This document shows, one piece after another, positions 7,852 to 15,373 of a DNA stretch of 22,349 nt. The position numbers and the translations under genes were made by a program. Position 1 is the first letter of the stretch. Every line of letters begins with the position of its first letter. The notes under the pieces were generated by a model. The model saw only the letters and a list, made by a program, of their open reading frames with translations, was not told the DNA's origin and searched no databases. Origin of the DNA: an uncultured Kiritimatiellota bacterium (GTDB lineage: Bacteria; Verrucomicrobiota; Kiritimatiellia; RFP12; UBA1067); contig CAKTZA010000064.1 in the NCBI GenBank assembly GCA_934635045.1, positions 1-22,349 on the forward strand, in the 5' to 3' direction.

Positions 7852-8601
7852 ATGAGGTTCATGAGACAAGAGGTCGGCTGGAAAAGGTGCGCAGTGCGCG
7901 TCTGTGCGCTGGCGGTTGGCGTGTGCGCCGTTTCGGTGTGTGCGGCGTCGGCCGCAGCCGCGCAGGCAGACGAGACGGCGCAGACGGGCGAGATCATCCG
8001 GTCCGCCGCGAGCGGGCGCGTCTGGCAGGTGAACCTCGCGCCGGACGAGCCGATCCGCTGGCCGTGGGCGACGGGCGCGGACGCCGCGCGCCTGACGGTC
8101 TCGAACGCCTGCACGCAGAAGGTCTCCGAACACGTCGTCCTGCGGACGGGCGACGAGGCTTTCGGCGCGTTCGCCCTGTCGGTTGCCGCCAAGCCCGCCG
8201 AACAGCTGTGCGACCTCGCGCTGGAGCAGTTCTACCGCTACGGGCAGTCCGACGAGAAGGCGATTTCCGCAGAACAGGCTCGCGTCGTCTACCTGCCGGG
8301 CGTCCACGGCCACGGCGTGACGGTCCCGTCCGCGCGCAACCTGCGCACGAGCGAGCCGGTCGCCGTGTTCGCCTATGACCGCGCGTGGGCTTCCGGCTCG
8401 TACACGGCGGCGACGGCATCCGTCTCGTGGTCGTTCGGCGACGTGACGGGTTCGCGTGCGCTGGACGGCACGAGCGGCTTTGACGCGCGGCCGCTCGAAC
8501 GGCTTCAGAAGACGAGCCTCGCGCTGGCGTTCGACGCGACGACGCGCTGGACGTGCCTCGTCCGCTTCGGCATTCCGGGGACGTTGCTCTTGTTCCGCTG
8601 A
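7852..8601 (+). CDS. Small secreted protein with RWPW motif, unknown function
   Basis: A 249-residue protein, not assigned to a family. The start at 7852 is supported by GGAGG seven bases upstream; an ATG three codons later is spaced less well. Residues about 10-38 form a long signal peptide (CALAVGVCAVSVCAASAAAA) behind a basic n-region. The remainder reads as beta-strand-rich, probably one or two immunoglobulin-like sandwiches. R69-W70-P71-W72 recalls the RWPW/RRPW found at the start of the first domain in the two following FGE-like proteins, hinting at a related domain or joint assembly. The C-terminus is PGTLLLFR, which fits the tail pattern also seen in the genes at 148 and 19555. It opens the second unit, 20 bp before the first FGE-like gene. 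Confidence 0.75.
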   Translation: MRFMRQEVGWKRCAVRVCALAVGVCAVSVCAASAAAAQADETAQTGEIIRSAASGRVWQVNLAPDEPIRWPWATGADAARLTVSNACTQKVSEHVVLRTGDEAFGAFALSVAAKPAEQLCDLALEQFYRYGQSDEKAISAEQARVVYLPGVHGHGVTVPSARNLRTSEPVAVFAYDRAWASGSYTAATASVSWSFGDVTGSRALDGTSGFDARPLERLQKTSLALAFDATTRWTCLVRFGIPGTLLLFR

Positions 8602-8621
8602 GACAGAGGGGAGGTGTTGAG

Positions 8622-9950
8622 ATGAAGTTGCGTTTGTCCTGTCTGGTCCTTCTCGGCGCGGCGGCGCTTTCGGCCGCGGCGTCGGATTCGCTCGTCACCA
8701 ATCTCGTCGTGCGCCCGCGCCGTCCGTGGAGCTGCACGGTCGATATCGACTATGTCTACACGGGCCACAGCCCGACGTCCATGTCGTTCACCGCCACGTG
8801 GGACGGGCAGTCCGAGCCCGTCGATCTCGTGACGGTCACGAGCGGCAGCATCACGGCCCGTCCCGGGCAGAACACGTTCGCGTGGGATCCGGTCGCGGCG
8901 GGCTATGGGGATGCTGATCTCGTGAACTTCAAGGTCGCGCTCGCGCCGATTCCGCGCGATCCGCGCACGTATCTCGTGATCGACCTCGAACACGGCGGCT
9001 ACACGACGCTCGCCGACGTGCCGGCGGGCGGCTGGACGGACGATCACAAGACGACGAAGCTCGTCTTTCGCCGCATCCCGGCGGGCACGTACACGCTGGG
9101 CTATCCGCACAAGGCGTTCTATGCGGCGGCCATGACGGACGAGAACGGCGCGACTCGCCCCATCGCCCAAAACGGCGACGTGCGCACCGTGACGCTGACG
9201 TCCGACTTCTATTTCTCGGTCTTCCTGCTGACGTCGGCACAAGTTGCGGCCATCCGTGGCGAGACGGCGAACGCCAGCGCAAAGCCCTATTGCCATGCAG
9301 GAGCCTATTCTTTTTTCCGTGGCGTGACGCTCAAGGACGGCGAAACGGCCGTCAACTGGCCGAACACGGGGTATGCCGTGGCGGCGGATTCGCTCGTCGG
9401 CCGTCTGCGCGCACGATGCGGCGAGCGACTGCTCGTGGATCTGCCGACGGACGACCAGTGGGAAGTCGCCATGCGCGCCGGGACGACGACCTTCTTGCCA
9501 AACGGCGAACCGGACTCCTTCACGTACGAGACATGGGATCCTTATTTCCGTGCACTGTTCTGGAATGCGGCGGTAAACCTGCCGGACGGGACGACGCGCG
9601 AGCGTGAGGCGACCCCGACGGCGCAGGACGTCGGCCTGAAGGCCGCGAACCGCTGGGGCATCCACGACTACAATGTCCGCATGGAAGCTGTCCTGGACTG
9701 GGCGAACGACAAGGCGGATCTCACGGCGGCCGGGAAATACGATCTCGGATTCCCGGATGGCGGAACGGATCGGACGGGGCCGGTCAGCAGCATCCATAAC
9801 CTGCGCGTCATGAGGGGTGGGTCTGCAATCGGCCAGACATGGTATCCCAGCAACTATGCCGTGACGACGCGCAATGGCGCCGCTGTCGAGTCCGTGAACT
9901 GCTGCTTGCGGCTGGCCATTCACCTTTCGCCTCTTGTCAACCTCCAGTAA
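8622..9950 (+). CDS. Secreted FGE/SUMF1-like domain protein with N-terminal beta-sandwich (copy 1)
   Basis: A 442-residue protein beginning with a signal peptide (MKLRLSCLVLLGAAALSAAA); GGGGAGG at 8608-8614 supports ATG 8622 over an in-frame extension to 8553. Residues about 25-130 form a sandwich with RRPWSCTVDIDY, SMSFTATWDG and FAWDPVAAGYG. Residues about 150-440 are FGE-sulfatase-like (SUMF1/EgtB/PvdO fold): FRRIPAGTYTLGY, LPTDDQWEVAMRAG (L274 on), WGIHDYN, MRGGSA (M397 on) and the closing LRLAIHL correspond to the LPTEAEWE, GLYDMHGN, LRGGSW and GFRLA motifs. The two active-site cysteines of true formylglycine-generating enzymes are not present in the RGGS-to-end segment, and the two C residues near the C-terminus sit in another position. 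A structural or ligand-binding role is therefore more likely than sulfatase activation. The paralogue follows after 12 bp. Confidence 0.85.
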   Translation: MKLRLSCLVLLGAAALSAAASDSLVTNLVVRPRRPWSCTVDIDYVYTGHSPTSMSFTATWDGQSEPVDLVTVTSGSITARPGQNTFAWDPVAAGYGDADLVNFKVALAPIPRDPRTYLVIDLEHGGYTTLADVPAGGWTDDHKTTKLVFRRIPAGTYTLGYPHKAFYAAAMTDENGATRPIAQNGDVRTVTLTSDFYFSVFLLTSAQVAAIRGETANASAKPYCHAGAYSFFRGVTLKDGETAVNWPNTGYAVAADSLVGRLRARCGERLLVDLPTDDQWEVAMRAGTTTFLPNGEPDSFTYETWDPYFRALFWNAAVNLPDGTTREREATPTAQDVGLKAANRWGIHDYNVRMEAVLDWANDKADLTAAGKYDLGFPDGGTDRTGPVSSIHNLRVMRGGSAIGQTWYPSNYAVTTRNGAAVESVNCCLRLAIHLSPLVNLQ

Positions 9951-9962
9951 GGAAAGCCAACC

Positions 9963-11276
9963 ATGAAACATCTCATCGTCTTAGGACTGTCTCTCTTCTG
10001 TCTCGGCGCAGTCTGCGCAGACGAGACGTCGATCGTCGACATCGCGGCGCGGCAGCGCTGGCCGTGGAGCCCGAAGGTCGACGTCACGTACCGCTACGAC
10101 GGCGAGACGCCGACGTCCGTCTGCTTCACCGCGACGTGGCGGGGGCAGGCGGAGCCGGTGGACATCGTCTCGTGCGACTCGACGGGGACGTTCCTCGTCA
10201 AGCCCGGCGCGCACCGCTTCGCGTGGGACCCGGTCGCGGCGGGCCACGGGGCGGACGCGCTCGTCGACTTCCGCGTCGAGGCGTCCGTGGCGGCGGCCGA
10301 CCCGCGCACGTATCTCGTTGCCGACCTGGAGAACGGGGGCTACGAGCTTCTGCCCGACGTACCGGCGGGCGGCTGGACGGACGCGCACAAGACGTCGAAG
10401 ATGGTCTTCCGCCGCATTCCGGCGGGGACGTACCAGCTTGGCTTTCCCGAAGCCGATTTCTATGCGTTTGAGCCGGAGAACGGCTGGAGCCGTCCCGTGG
10501 CGCGAAGCATGACGCCGCGCACGGTCACGCTCTCGTCCGACTACTACTGCGCCATTTTCCTGACAACGGCATCTCAGTTGACCTACCTTCGGGACGACTC
10601 GACCAAGTTGACGGCCAAAACGCCGCAGCGTAGCCACGTCAACTACGCGGCGTTTCGCGGTGCGACGCTGGCGGACGGCGTGACGGCGGTCGATTGGCCG
10701 AACACGGGGCATGCCGTGGCGGCGGACAGCTTTGTCGGACTTCTGCGCGCGAAGCTGGGCGGCAAGCTGCTGGCCGACTTGCCGACGCAGGAGCAGTGGG
10801 AAATCGCCATGCGCGCGGAAACAGCCACCCTGTGGCCAAGCGGCGGCAGCCCAACGGACACGGCGGAGGAACTGACCAACGCCTTGCACGCCATTTCCTG
10901 GTGCCGATGGATAGACGGCGACCAGCCCTACAGCCACGATGTCGGCCTGAAGGCGTGCAACGCCTGGGGCCTCTACGACTTCAACGTGGTCGATCAGGGT
11001 GAGGTCACGCTCTCGTACGCGAACGACAAGGCGGAGATCACGCACCCGGACAAGAAGACGCTTGACGTGTCCTATCCGGTCGGCGGCCTTGATCCCATCG
11101 GACCGACGTCCAGCCTCCACAACGCGCGCATCTTCATGGGTGGCTGCACGTACGGCTCGGGCCTGACGTTCCGCATCGTCTCGACACCGGCGCGCACGGG
11201 CCTCGACGTCTCGACGGGCGAGACGCTCTACTGCGGCGTCCGTTTCGTCATCAACCTGAAACCGCTTGTCGAATGA
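9963..11276 (+). CDS. Secreted FGE/SUMF1-like domain protein with N-terminal beta-sandwich (copy 2)
   Basis: A 437-residue paralogue of the preceding gene, aligned over its full length. It has a signal peptide (MKHLIVLGLSLFCLGAVCA) and AGGAAAG 5-11 bases upstream. Shared landmarks include QRWPWSPKVDVTY, FTATWRGQAEPVDIV, FAWDPVAAGHG, DPRTYLVADLENGGY, DVPAGGWTDAHKT, FRRIPAGTYQLGF and VDWPNTGHAVAADS. The FGE core appears as LPTQEQWEIAMRAE (L273 on), WGLYDFN, FMGGCTYG and the end CGVRFVINL. As in the first copy, the paired catalytic cysteines of formylglycine-generating enzymes are missing; C in FMGGC replaces the usual S of RGGS. The two copies differ most in about residues 170-235 and 300-330, as expected for surface loops with different ligands. 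The stop overlaps an ATG (ATGA, 11273) that opens a frame through the palindrome into the next gene. Confidence 0.85.
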   Translation: MKHLIVLGLSLFCLGAVCADETSIVDIAARQRWPWSPKVDVTYRYDGETPTSVCFTATWRGQAEPVDIVSCDSTGTFLVKPGAHRFAWDPVAAGHGADALVDFRVEASVAAADPRTYLVADLENGGYELLPDVPAGGWTDAHKTSKMVFRRIPAGTYQLGFPEADFYAFEPENGWSRPVARSMTPRTVTLSSDYYCAIFLTTASQLTYLRDDSTKLTAKTPQRSHVNYAAFRGATLADGVTAVDWPNTGHAVAADSFVGLLRAKLGGKLLADLPTQEQWEIAMRAETATLWPSGGSPTDTAEELTNALHAISWCRWIDGDQPYSHDVGLKACNAWGLYDFNVVDQGEVTLSYANDKAEITHPDKKTLDVSYPVGGLDPIGPTSSLHNARIFMGGCTYGSGLTFRIVSTPARTGLDVSTGETLYCGVRFVINLKPLVE

Positions 11277-11316
11277 ATCGTACGAGAACAACTTGGGTAC
11301 ATTCGTGTCTTCCGAA

Positions 11317-11395
11317 TCTCACACGGAGGTACGGAGACACGGAGTTGCTTCGTGAAGGCGGACTTTTCTCCGTGTCTCCGTGGCTCCGTGTGAGA
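11317..11395. repeat. Palindromic intergenic repeat element (28-bp arms)
   Basis: Arms TCTCACACGGAGG...GGAG (11317-11344) and CTCC...CTCCGTGTGAGA (11368-11395) pair at 26 of 28 positions around a 23-nt loop. The arms are built from repeated ACGGAG/CTCCGT units. Closely similar CACGGAG-rich palindromes are scattered through many environmental and PVC genomes, so this is probably an interspersed MITE/REP-like element (from general knowledge, not searched). It lies wholly between the second FGE-like gene and the signal peptide of the next gene. Its right end supplies a GTG (11390) that could act as a start. Confidence 0.8.
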
Positions 11396-11401
11396 CATCC
11401 C

Positions 11402-13501
11402 ATGCTTTCGCTCTTGTTGGCTACCGTGTTGCCGTATGGCGATGGAATTTGCGCCGAGGCCGTTCACGCGCCGCTGCGCTGGGGCGTTTCGCTTGCGTTT
11501 GACGCGGCGACGCAGACGGACGCCTGGCGCGCGGCGACAGAGGCCGCGATCGCGGGCGGTCTCAACCAAATTGTCGTGCGCGTCACGGGCTCGGATCTGC
11601 CGCCGTCGCTGACGGACGAGGTCGCGCGCCTGCGGACGCGAGGCGTCGAGGTCGTGCCGCAGCTGGATTTCCCAGCAGACACAGACGATACGGCTGCGAC
11701 GATTCGCCGTGTCCGTGCCGTCCGCACGGCCTTCAGCAATCCGCCGCTGATCCATCTGGGCTTGGGCATGCCGGATCACGCCGCGTTCAAGGCGCTTGTA
11801 GTCGAGGTCTGCACGGGCGGGGCGCGTCCGTGGGCCTGGAGCGACCGCCAGTGGACGCAGCCGGATGCGTTCTTCGCCGCGATGCCGAAGGACGTCTTGC
11901 AGTCCAACCGCTACTTCGGCGACAACTTCGACTTGCTCGCGCTCTGGGACGTGCGCGACCGCGACGCCCGCTTCGCACAGCTCGACGCCTACGGCCTCAT
12001 GGACATCGAGGGCTACGACCAGGTGCCAACGGGAACTGCCGCGAACTTCTCCAACACCGTCGCCTACTGCAGCCGCGCCATTGCCCGCAAGCACCTGAAA
12101 GGCTTTCTCCTGATGACGGAGGAGTCGGTGACGGACGCGAACCGTGCGCGGATTCTTGCGGCGATTGACGTGGCCGTGCAAGCCAAGCGCGCATTCGAGA
12201 GCCGTCCGAAGCCGCGTGTCCGTCCGGCGCGCGACTACGCGTCCGATCCGGTGTTCGTTCGGACGTTCCACGACGCGGTTGTGCGCATCGCGCAGCGGAA
12301 GTGCTTTCCCGCGAAGCCGGAGCTGGGGCTCAAGGCGCACATCGGCACGGGCGGCAACTTCGGCGGCTACTTCCTCTGGGACACGTGCTTCAACGTGCTG
12401 TGGGGCGCGAAGGAGCCGAAGGGGACGTTCCCCGTCCTGGAGTCGATGGACAACCTCTATCGGCTCGCGGACGCCGAGGGGTTCGTGAACCGCCAGTACG
12501 AGCCGGACGGGCGTCCGACCTGGGACGGGGCGCATCCGATCGCGTTCGCGCCGCCGCTGATGGCGTGGGCGGAATGGGAGATCCTCGCGTCCGGCCTGTC
12601 GGACGCGGCACGGCTTGCCGTGGTCTATCCGAAACTCGTGCGGCACCATCGCGCCTGTGCGCGCCGCTTCCGCCGTGCCGATGGCCTGTACTTCGGCGAC
12701 TGGTTCGGCTGCGGCATGGACGACCTGCCGCGCTGGCCGAACGGCCTGGACCGCGACGAGACGATCGCGACGGGCGTGCCGTTCACGAAGGAGACGGTCT
12801 GCGGCACGCGGCTCGCGAAGCTGGACGGACGGATGGAGCGTTGCCTCGCCTACTACCACTGGAACCGTCAGGCCGGATGGATCGACCTGTCGTCCCAGAT
12901 GGCGCTCGACGCGCTGTGCCTCGCGCGGCTCGCCACGGCCGTCGAACGCGACGCCGAGGCGGCGGCGTGGCGCGCCGAGCACGCCGAGCTCGCGGCGGCG
13001 ATCAACGCCCGCTGCTGGAGCGAGGAGCTTGGCTTCTACTGCGACGTCGGGCCGCAGGGGATCATTCCGCGGCGGCATGCGGGCGGCTTCTGGGCGCTGC
13101 TCGCGGAAGTCGCGCCGAAGGCGCGTGCGGCACGTGTCGTGCGGACGCTGATGGATCCGAACCTCTTCAACCGTCCGACGCCGTTCCCGACCCTGCCGGC
13201 GGACGATCCCGACTACGGGCCGGACGATCCTCATTCCTATTCGTGCGGCGTCGTGTGGCCGCCGACGAACTATGCGCTGATCTGCGGCCTTCGGGCGGCG
13301 GGGTTCGCGCGCGAGGCCGAGGACGCCGCGCGCCGCTGGTACAACGCGGCGGCGGAGCTGTTCGTGGCCTACGGCACGGTGATGGAGAACATGTCGCCGG
13401 AGCAGTGCGGCGAAAAGCGCGCGCGCAGCCAAGGCGACTTCTGCGGCTGGGGCGCGCTCGTGCCGCTCGCCCTGCCGCGCGACTTCGGCTGGCTGAAGTG
13501 A
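11402..13501 (+). CDS. Secreted GH63/GH37-like (alpha/alpha)6 glycoside hydrolase with TIM-barrel-like N-terminus
   Basis: A 699-residue protein from ATG 11402 (MLSLLLATVLPYGDGICA, a signal peptide). The frame is open upstream to 11273, but those 43 codons are the translated palindrome, so I reject that start; GTG 11390 (M/V-R-H-P-M-L...) is a credible alternative. Residues about 20-270 resemble a (beta/alpha)-type barrel (WGVSLAFD, IVVRVTGSDL, GVEVVPQLDF, LIHLGLGMP). Residues about 280-699 match the (alpha/alpha)6 GH63/GH37/MGH-like fold: GGYFLWDTCFN (W326, D327), FGCGMDDLPRW with D440 as likely general acid, and VMENMSPEQCGE with E662 as likely base, equivalent to the ENYNPETG motif. Related enzymes cleave alpha-glucosides, trehalose or mannosylglycerate; the substrate here is unknown. 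The next gene begins 16 bp later. Confidence 0.8.
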   Translation: MLSLLLATVLPYGDGICAEAVHAPLRWGVSLAFDAATQTDAWRAATEAAIAGGLNQIVVRVTGSDLPPSLTDEVARLRTRGVEVVPQLDFPADTDDTAATIRRVRAVRTAFSNPPLIHLGLGMPDHAAFKALVVEVCTGGARPWAWSDRQWTQPDAFFAAMPKDVLQSNRYFGDNFDLLALWDVRDRDARFAQLDAYGLMDIEGYDQVPTGTAANFSNTVAYCSRAIARKHLKGFLLMTEESVTDANRARILAAIDVAVQAKRAFESRPKPRVRPARDYASDPVFVRTFHDAVVRIAQRKCFPAKPELGLKAHIGTGGNFGGYFLWDTCFNVLWGAKEPKGTFPVLESMDNLYRLADAEGFVNRQYEPDGRPTWDGAHPIAFAPPLMAWAEWEILASGLSDAARLAVVYPKLVRHHRACARRFRRADGLYFGDWFGCGMDDLPRWPNGLDRDETIATGVPFTKETVCGTRLAKLDGRMERCLAYYHWNRQAGWIDLSSQMALDALCLARLATAVERDAEAAAWRAEHAELAAAINARCWSEELGFYCDVGPQGIIPRRHAGGFWALLAEVAPKARAARVVRTLMDPNLFNRPTPFPTLPADDPDYGPDDPHSYSCGVVWPPTNYALICGLRAAGFAREAEDAARRWYNAAAELFVAYGTVMENMSPEQCGEKRARSQGDFCGWGALVPLALPRDFGWLK

Positions 13502-13517
13502 AAAGGAGAAAACGAAA

Positions 13518-15284
13518 ATGAAGAAACTGCTGTTGTGCGTCCTGTTTGCTGCCGCGCTGAATGCGCGGGCCGGCGGCTTTGGTCAGAAGGTCATCTACCA
13601 CGGCTGGGACGTGGGGCTCGCGACGCCGCAGGACGTCCTGAAGCACGCCGCCGCCTTTGACCGGCTGGCGATCGACGGCATCTCGCTCAAGCTGCGCGGC
13701 GCGCGCGACGGCTCGACCGTCGACGCGGCCTACGCGAAAGGCCAGTTCGACGACCTCATCCCGATCTACCGCCAGATCACGGCGCACAAGTCGCTGAAGG
13801 AGTCGTTCCTGATCTGCGGCACGATGCCGTACGCGCGCGGCGTGCGCTACGCCTGGACGGACGACGCCGCGTGGGCGCGCATCGGGGCGAACTTCCGCGA
13901 GCTCGCGCGCGTCGCCAAGGCGGGCGGCCTGAAGGGGCTCATGATCGACAACGAGGACTACGTCGGCTCGCGGCAGTTCCGGCACGTGCCGGAGGCGGAC
14001 GGCGACTGGGAGACGGCGACGCGGCGCGTCCGCGCGCGCGGGCGTGACTTCTTCCGCGGGATCTTCGCGGAATACCCCGACGTCACGCTCCTCTTCTTCT
14101 GGGCCTACATCGACAACGAGTATGCGCACCTCTCCCCGGATCCGGAAGCGGCGCTGCGCGCGTCCGGCCGCCTCACGTGCGCGTTTCTGGACGGCATGCT
14201 CGACGTGATGCCGTCCACCGCGAAGTTCGTCGAGGGCAACGAGAACGCCTACGCCTACGAGACGTTCAGGGGCGACTTCGACCGTCACGCCGTCGAGGTG
14301 CTGTCCGACATGGTGAAGGTCGTCGCGCCGGAAAACCGCGCGAAGTACCGCGCGCACGTGCGCAACGGCTACGGCCTTTACCTCGACGAGTTCGTGAACG
14401 ACCCGATCCGCCGCCGCAAGGGCCAGCCGGACCGTCCGAACCACTGGTACCGCGGCCCGCGCAACGGCTCGCGCGCCGAGCATTTCCGCGAGATCGTCGA
14501 GGGGGCGTTGCGGTCGGCCGACGAGTACGTGTGGGTCTACGGCGAGAAGTTCGCGGCCGTCGACTGGGGCGATACGCTCGACCAGAGCCAGTGGTCGCTC
14601 AAGTTCGACCAGCGGAGAACGTGGGACGAGGCGATCGGCCTCTCGCCGAAGCTCGCGCTCGCGCGCGGCGGCGCGGCCTACGCGGCGAAGCGCGTGGCCG
14701 AGATCCGCGCGGCGGGCGGCGAACGGAATCTCCTGCCGGACGCGGCGAATTTCACGCGGTCTGCCGATGGCACGAACGCCGTGACGACGTCGTTCTTCTA
14801 TGCGGACATGACGAACCGCGTGCCGTATGCGCTCGAGGTCTTCACGAAAGGCGACGTGCGCGTCGCGGCGTACTGGCTGCGGGACGGCATGTGGTGCCTC
14901 GACGTGCCGCCGGAGTGGTTCGTCGTCGCCGAACCGGTCGGCGCGCCGGACGCGGACGGCTGGCAACGGCGCACGGCGCTCGTGCGCGGGCCGGCGGACG
15001 TCGATGCGCTCGACGTGCAGTTCACGGTGCGGTCGGGCACGGGGGCGTTCAGGAACGCCGCGCTCCTTCGCTTCGAGACGGACGCGCCCGCCGGGCGCTT
15101 TGCGCCTGAAGCCTCCGGTTCCGCCGCGCGTGTGCGTGCCGATCCCGTGCTGAAGGCGGCGCTCGACCGCCATCCCGACTGCTGGCGCGTCGATGGCGAC
15201 GTGCTGGTCATCCAGAAGAGCGTGTCGCTCTTTCACGCGATGGTCGAAAAGGGAAGGTCGCGTCGGCCATGCGGAAGCCGGTGA
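13518..15284 (+). CDS. Putative secreted glycosidase-like protein, uncharacterised family (short paralogue)
   Basis: A 588-residue protein with a signal peptide (MKKLLLCVLFAAALNARA) and AAGGAG nine bases upstream. Residues about 20-385 look like a TIM barrel: YHGWDVGLATPQDVL, GLMIDNEDYVG (D144, E146, D147), LLFFWAYIDNEY, DGMLDVMP, NHWYRGPRNGSR and VYGEKFAAVDW (E343). Residues about 410-540 resemble a beta-sandwich binding module (FFYADMTNRVPYALEVF...). These elements align along the whole N-terminal half of the next gene. I do not recognise a named GH family; acidic residues on strand-end motifs DNEDY and YGE are candidate catalytic residues (inference). Where the paralogue continues into GH20, this one ends after a tail of about 50 residues (RADPVLKAALDRHP...), finishing in a basic, low-complexity stretch, so it may be a truncated or diverged copy. 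Confidence 0.75.
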   Translation: MKKLLLCVLFAAALNARAGGFGQKVIYHGWDVGLATPQDVLKHAAAFDRLAIDGISLKLRGARDGSTVDAAYAKGQFDDLIPIYRQITAHKSLKESFLICGTMPYARGVRYAWTDDAAWARIGANFRELARVAKAGGLKGLMIDNEDYVGSRQFRHVPEADGDWETATRRVRARGRDFFRGIFAEYPDVTLLFFWAYIDNEYAHLSPDPEAALRASGRLTCAFLDGMLDVMPSTAKFVEGNENAYAYETFRGDFDRHAVEVLSDMVKVVAPENRAKYRAHVRNGYGLYLDEFVNDPIRRRKGQPDRPNHWYRGPRNGSRAEHFREIVEGALRSADEYVWVYGEKFAAVDWGDTLDQSQWSLKFDQRRTWDEAIGLSPKLALARGGAAYAAKRVAEIRAAGGERNLLPDAANFTRSADGTNAVTTSFFYADMTNRVPYALEVFTKGDVRVAAYWLRDGMWCLDVPPEWFVVAEPVGAPDADGWQRRTALVRGPADVDALDVQFTVRSGTGAFRNAALLRFETDAPAGRFAPEASGSAARVRADPVLKAALDRHPDCWRVDGDVLVIQKSVSLFHAMVEKGRSRRPCGSR

Positions 15285-15315
15285 TGCGAAAGCCGCCGCT
15301 CGCATCCGGGGAGGC

Positions 15316-15357
15316 GTCGCCCTGCCGCGCGATTTCGGAGGGATGAAAGACATATGA
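15316..15357 (+). pseudogene. Relic of the 3' end of a GH63-like gene
   Basis: The bases TCGCCCTGCCGCGCGA here are identical to the last part of the GH63-like gene (near 13472), and the frame reads VALPRDFGGMKDI-stop against its true end LALPRDFGWLK-stop. The relic sits just upstream of the second glycosidase-like paralogue, as the intact copy sits just upstream of the first. This is best explained by duplication of a two-gene unit followed by loss of most of the second GH63-like copy. The match is short (about 10 residues), so convergence is possible but unlikely given the same relative position. Confidence 0.55.
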
Positions 15358-15373
15358 GAAAGGGAAGCGGAAG

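Noticed and set aside
11273..11401. N-terminal 43 codons of the GH63-like gene
   Set aside because: They translate an interspersed palindrome and would bury the signal peptide; the start is placed at 11402 (or GTG 11390).
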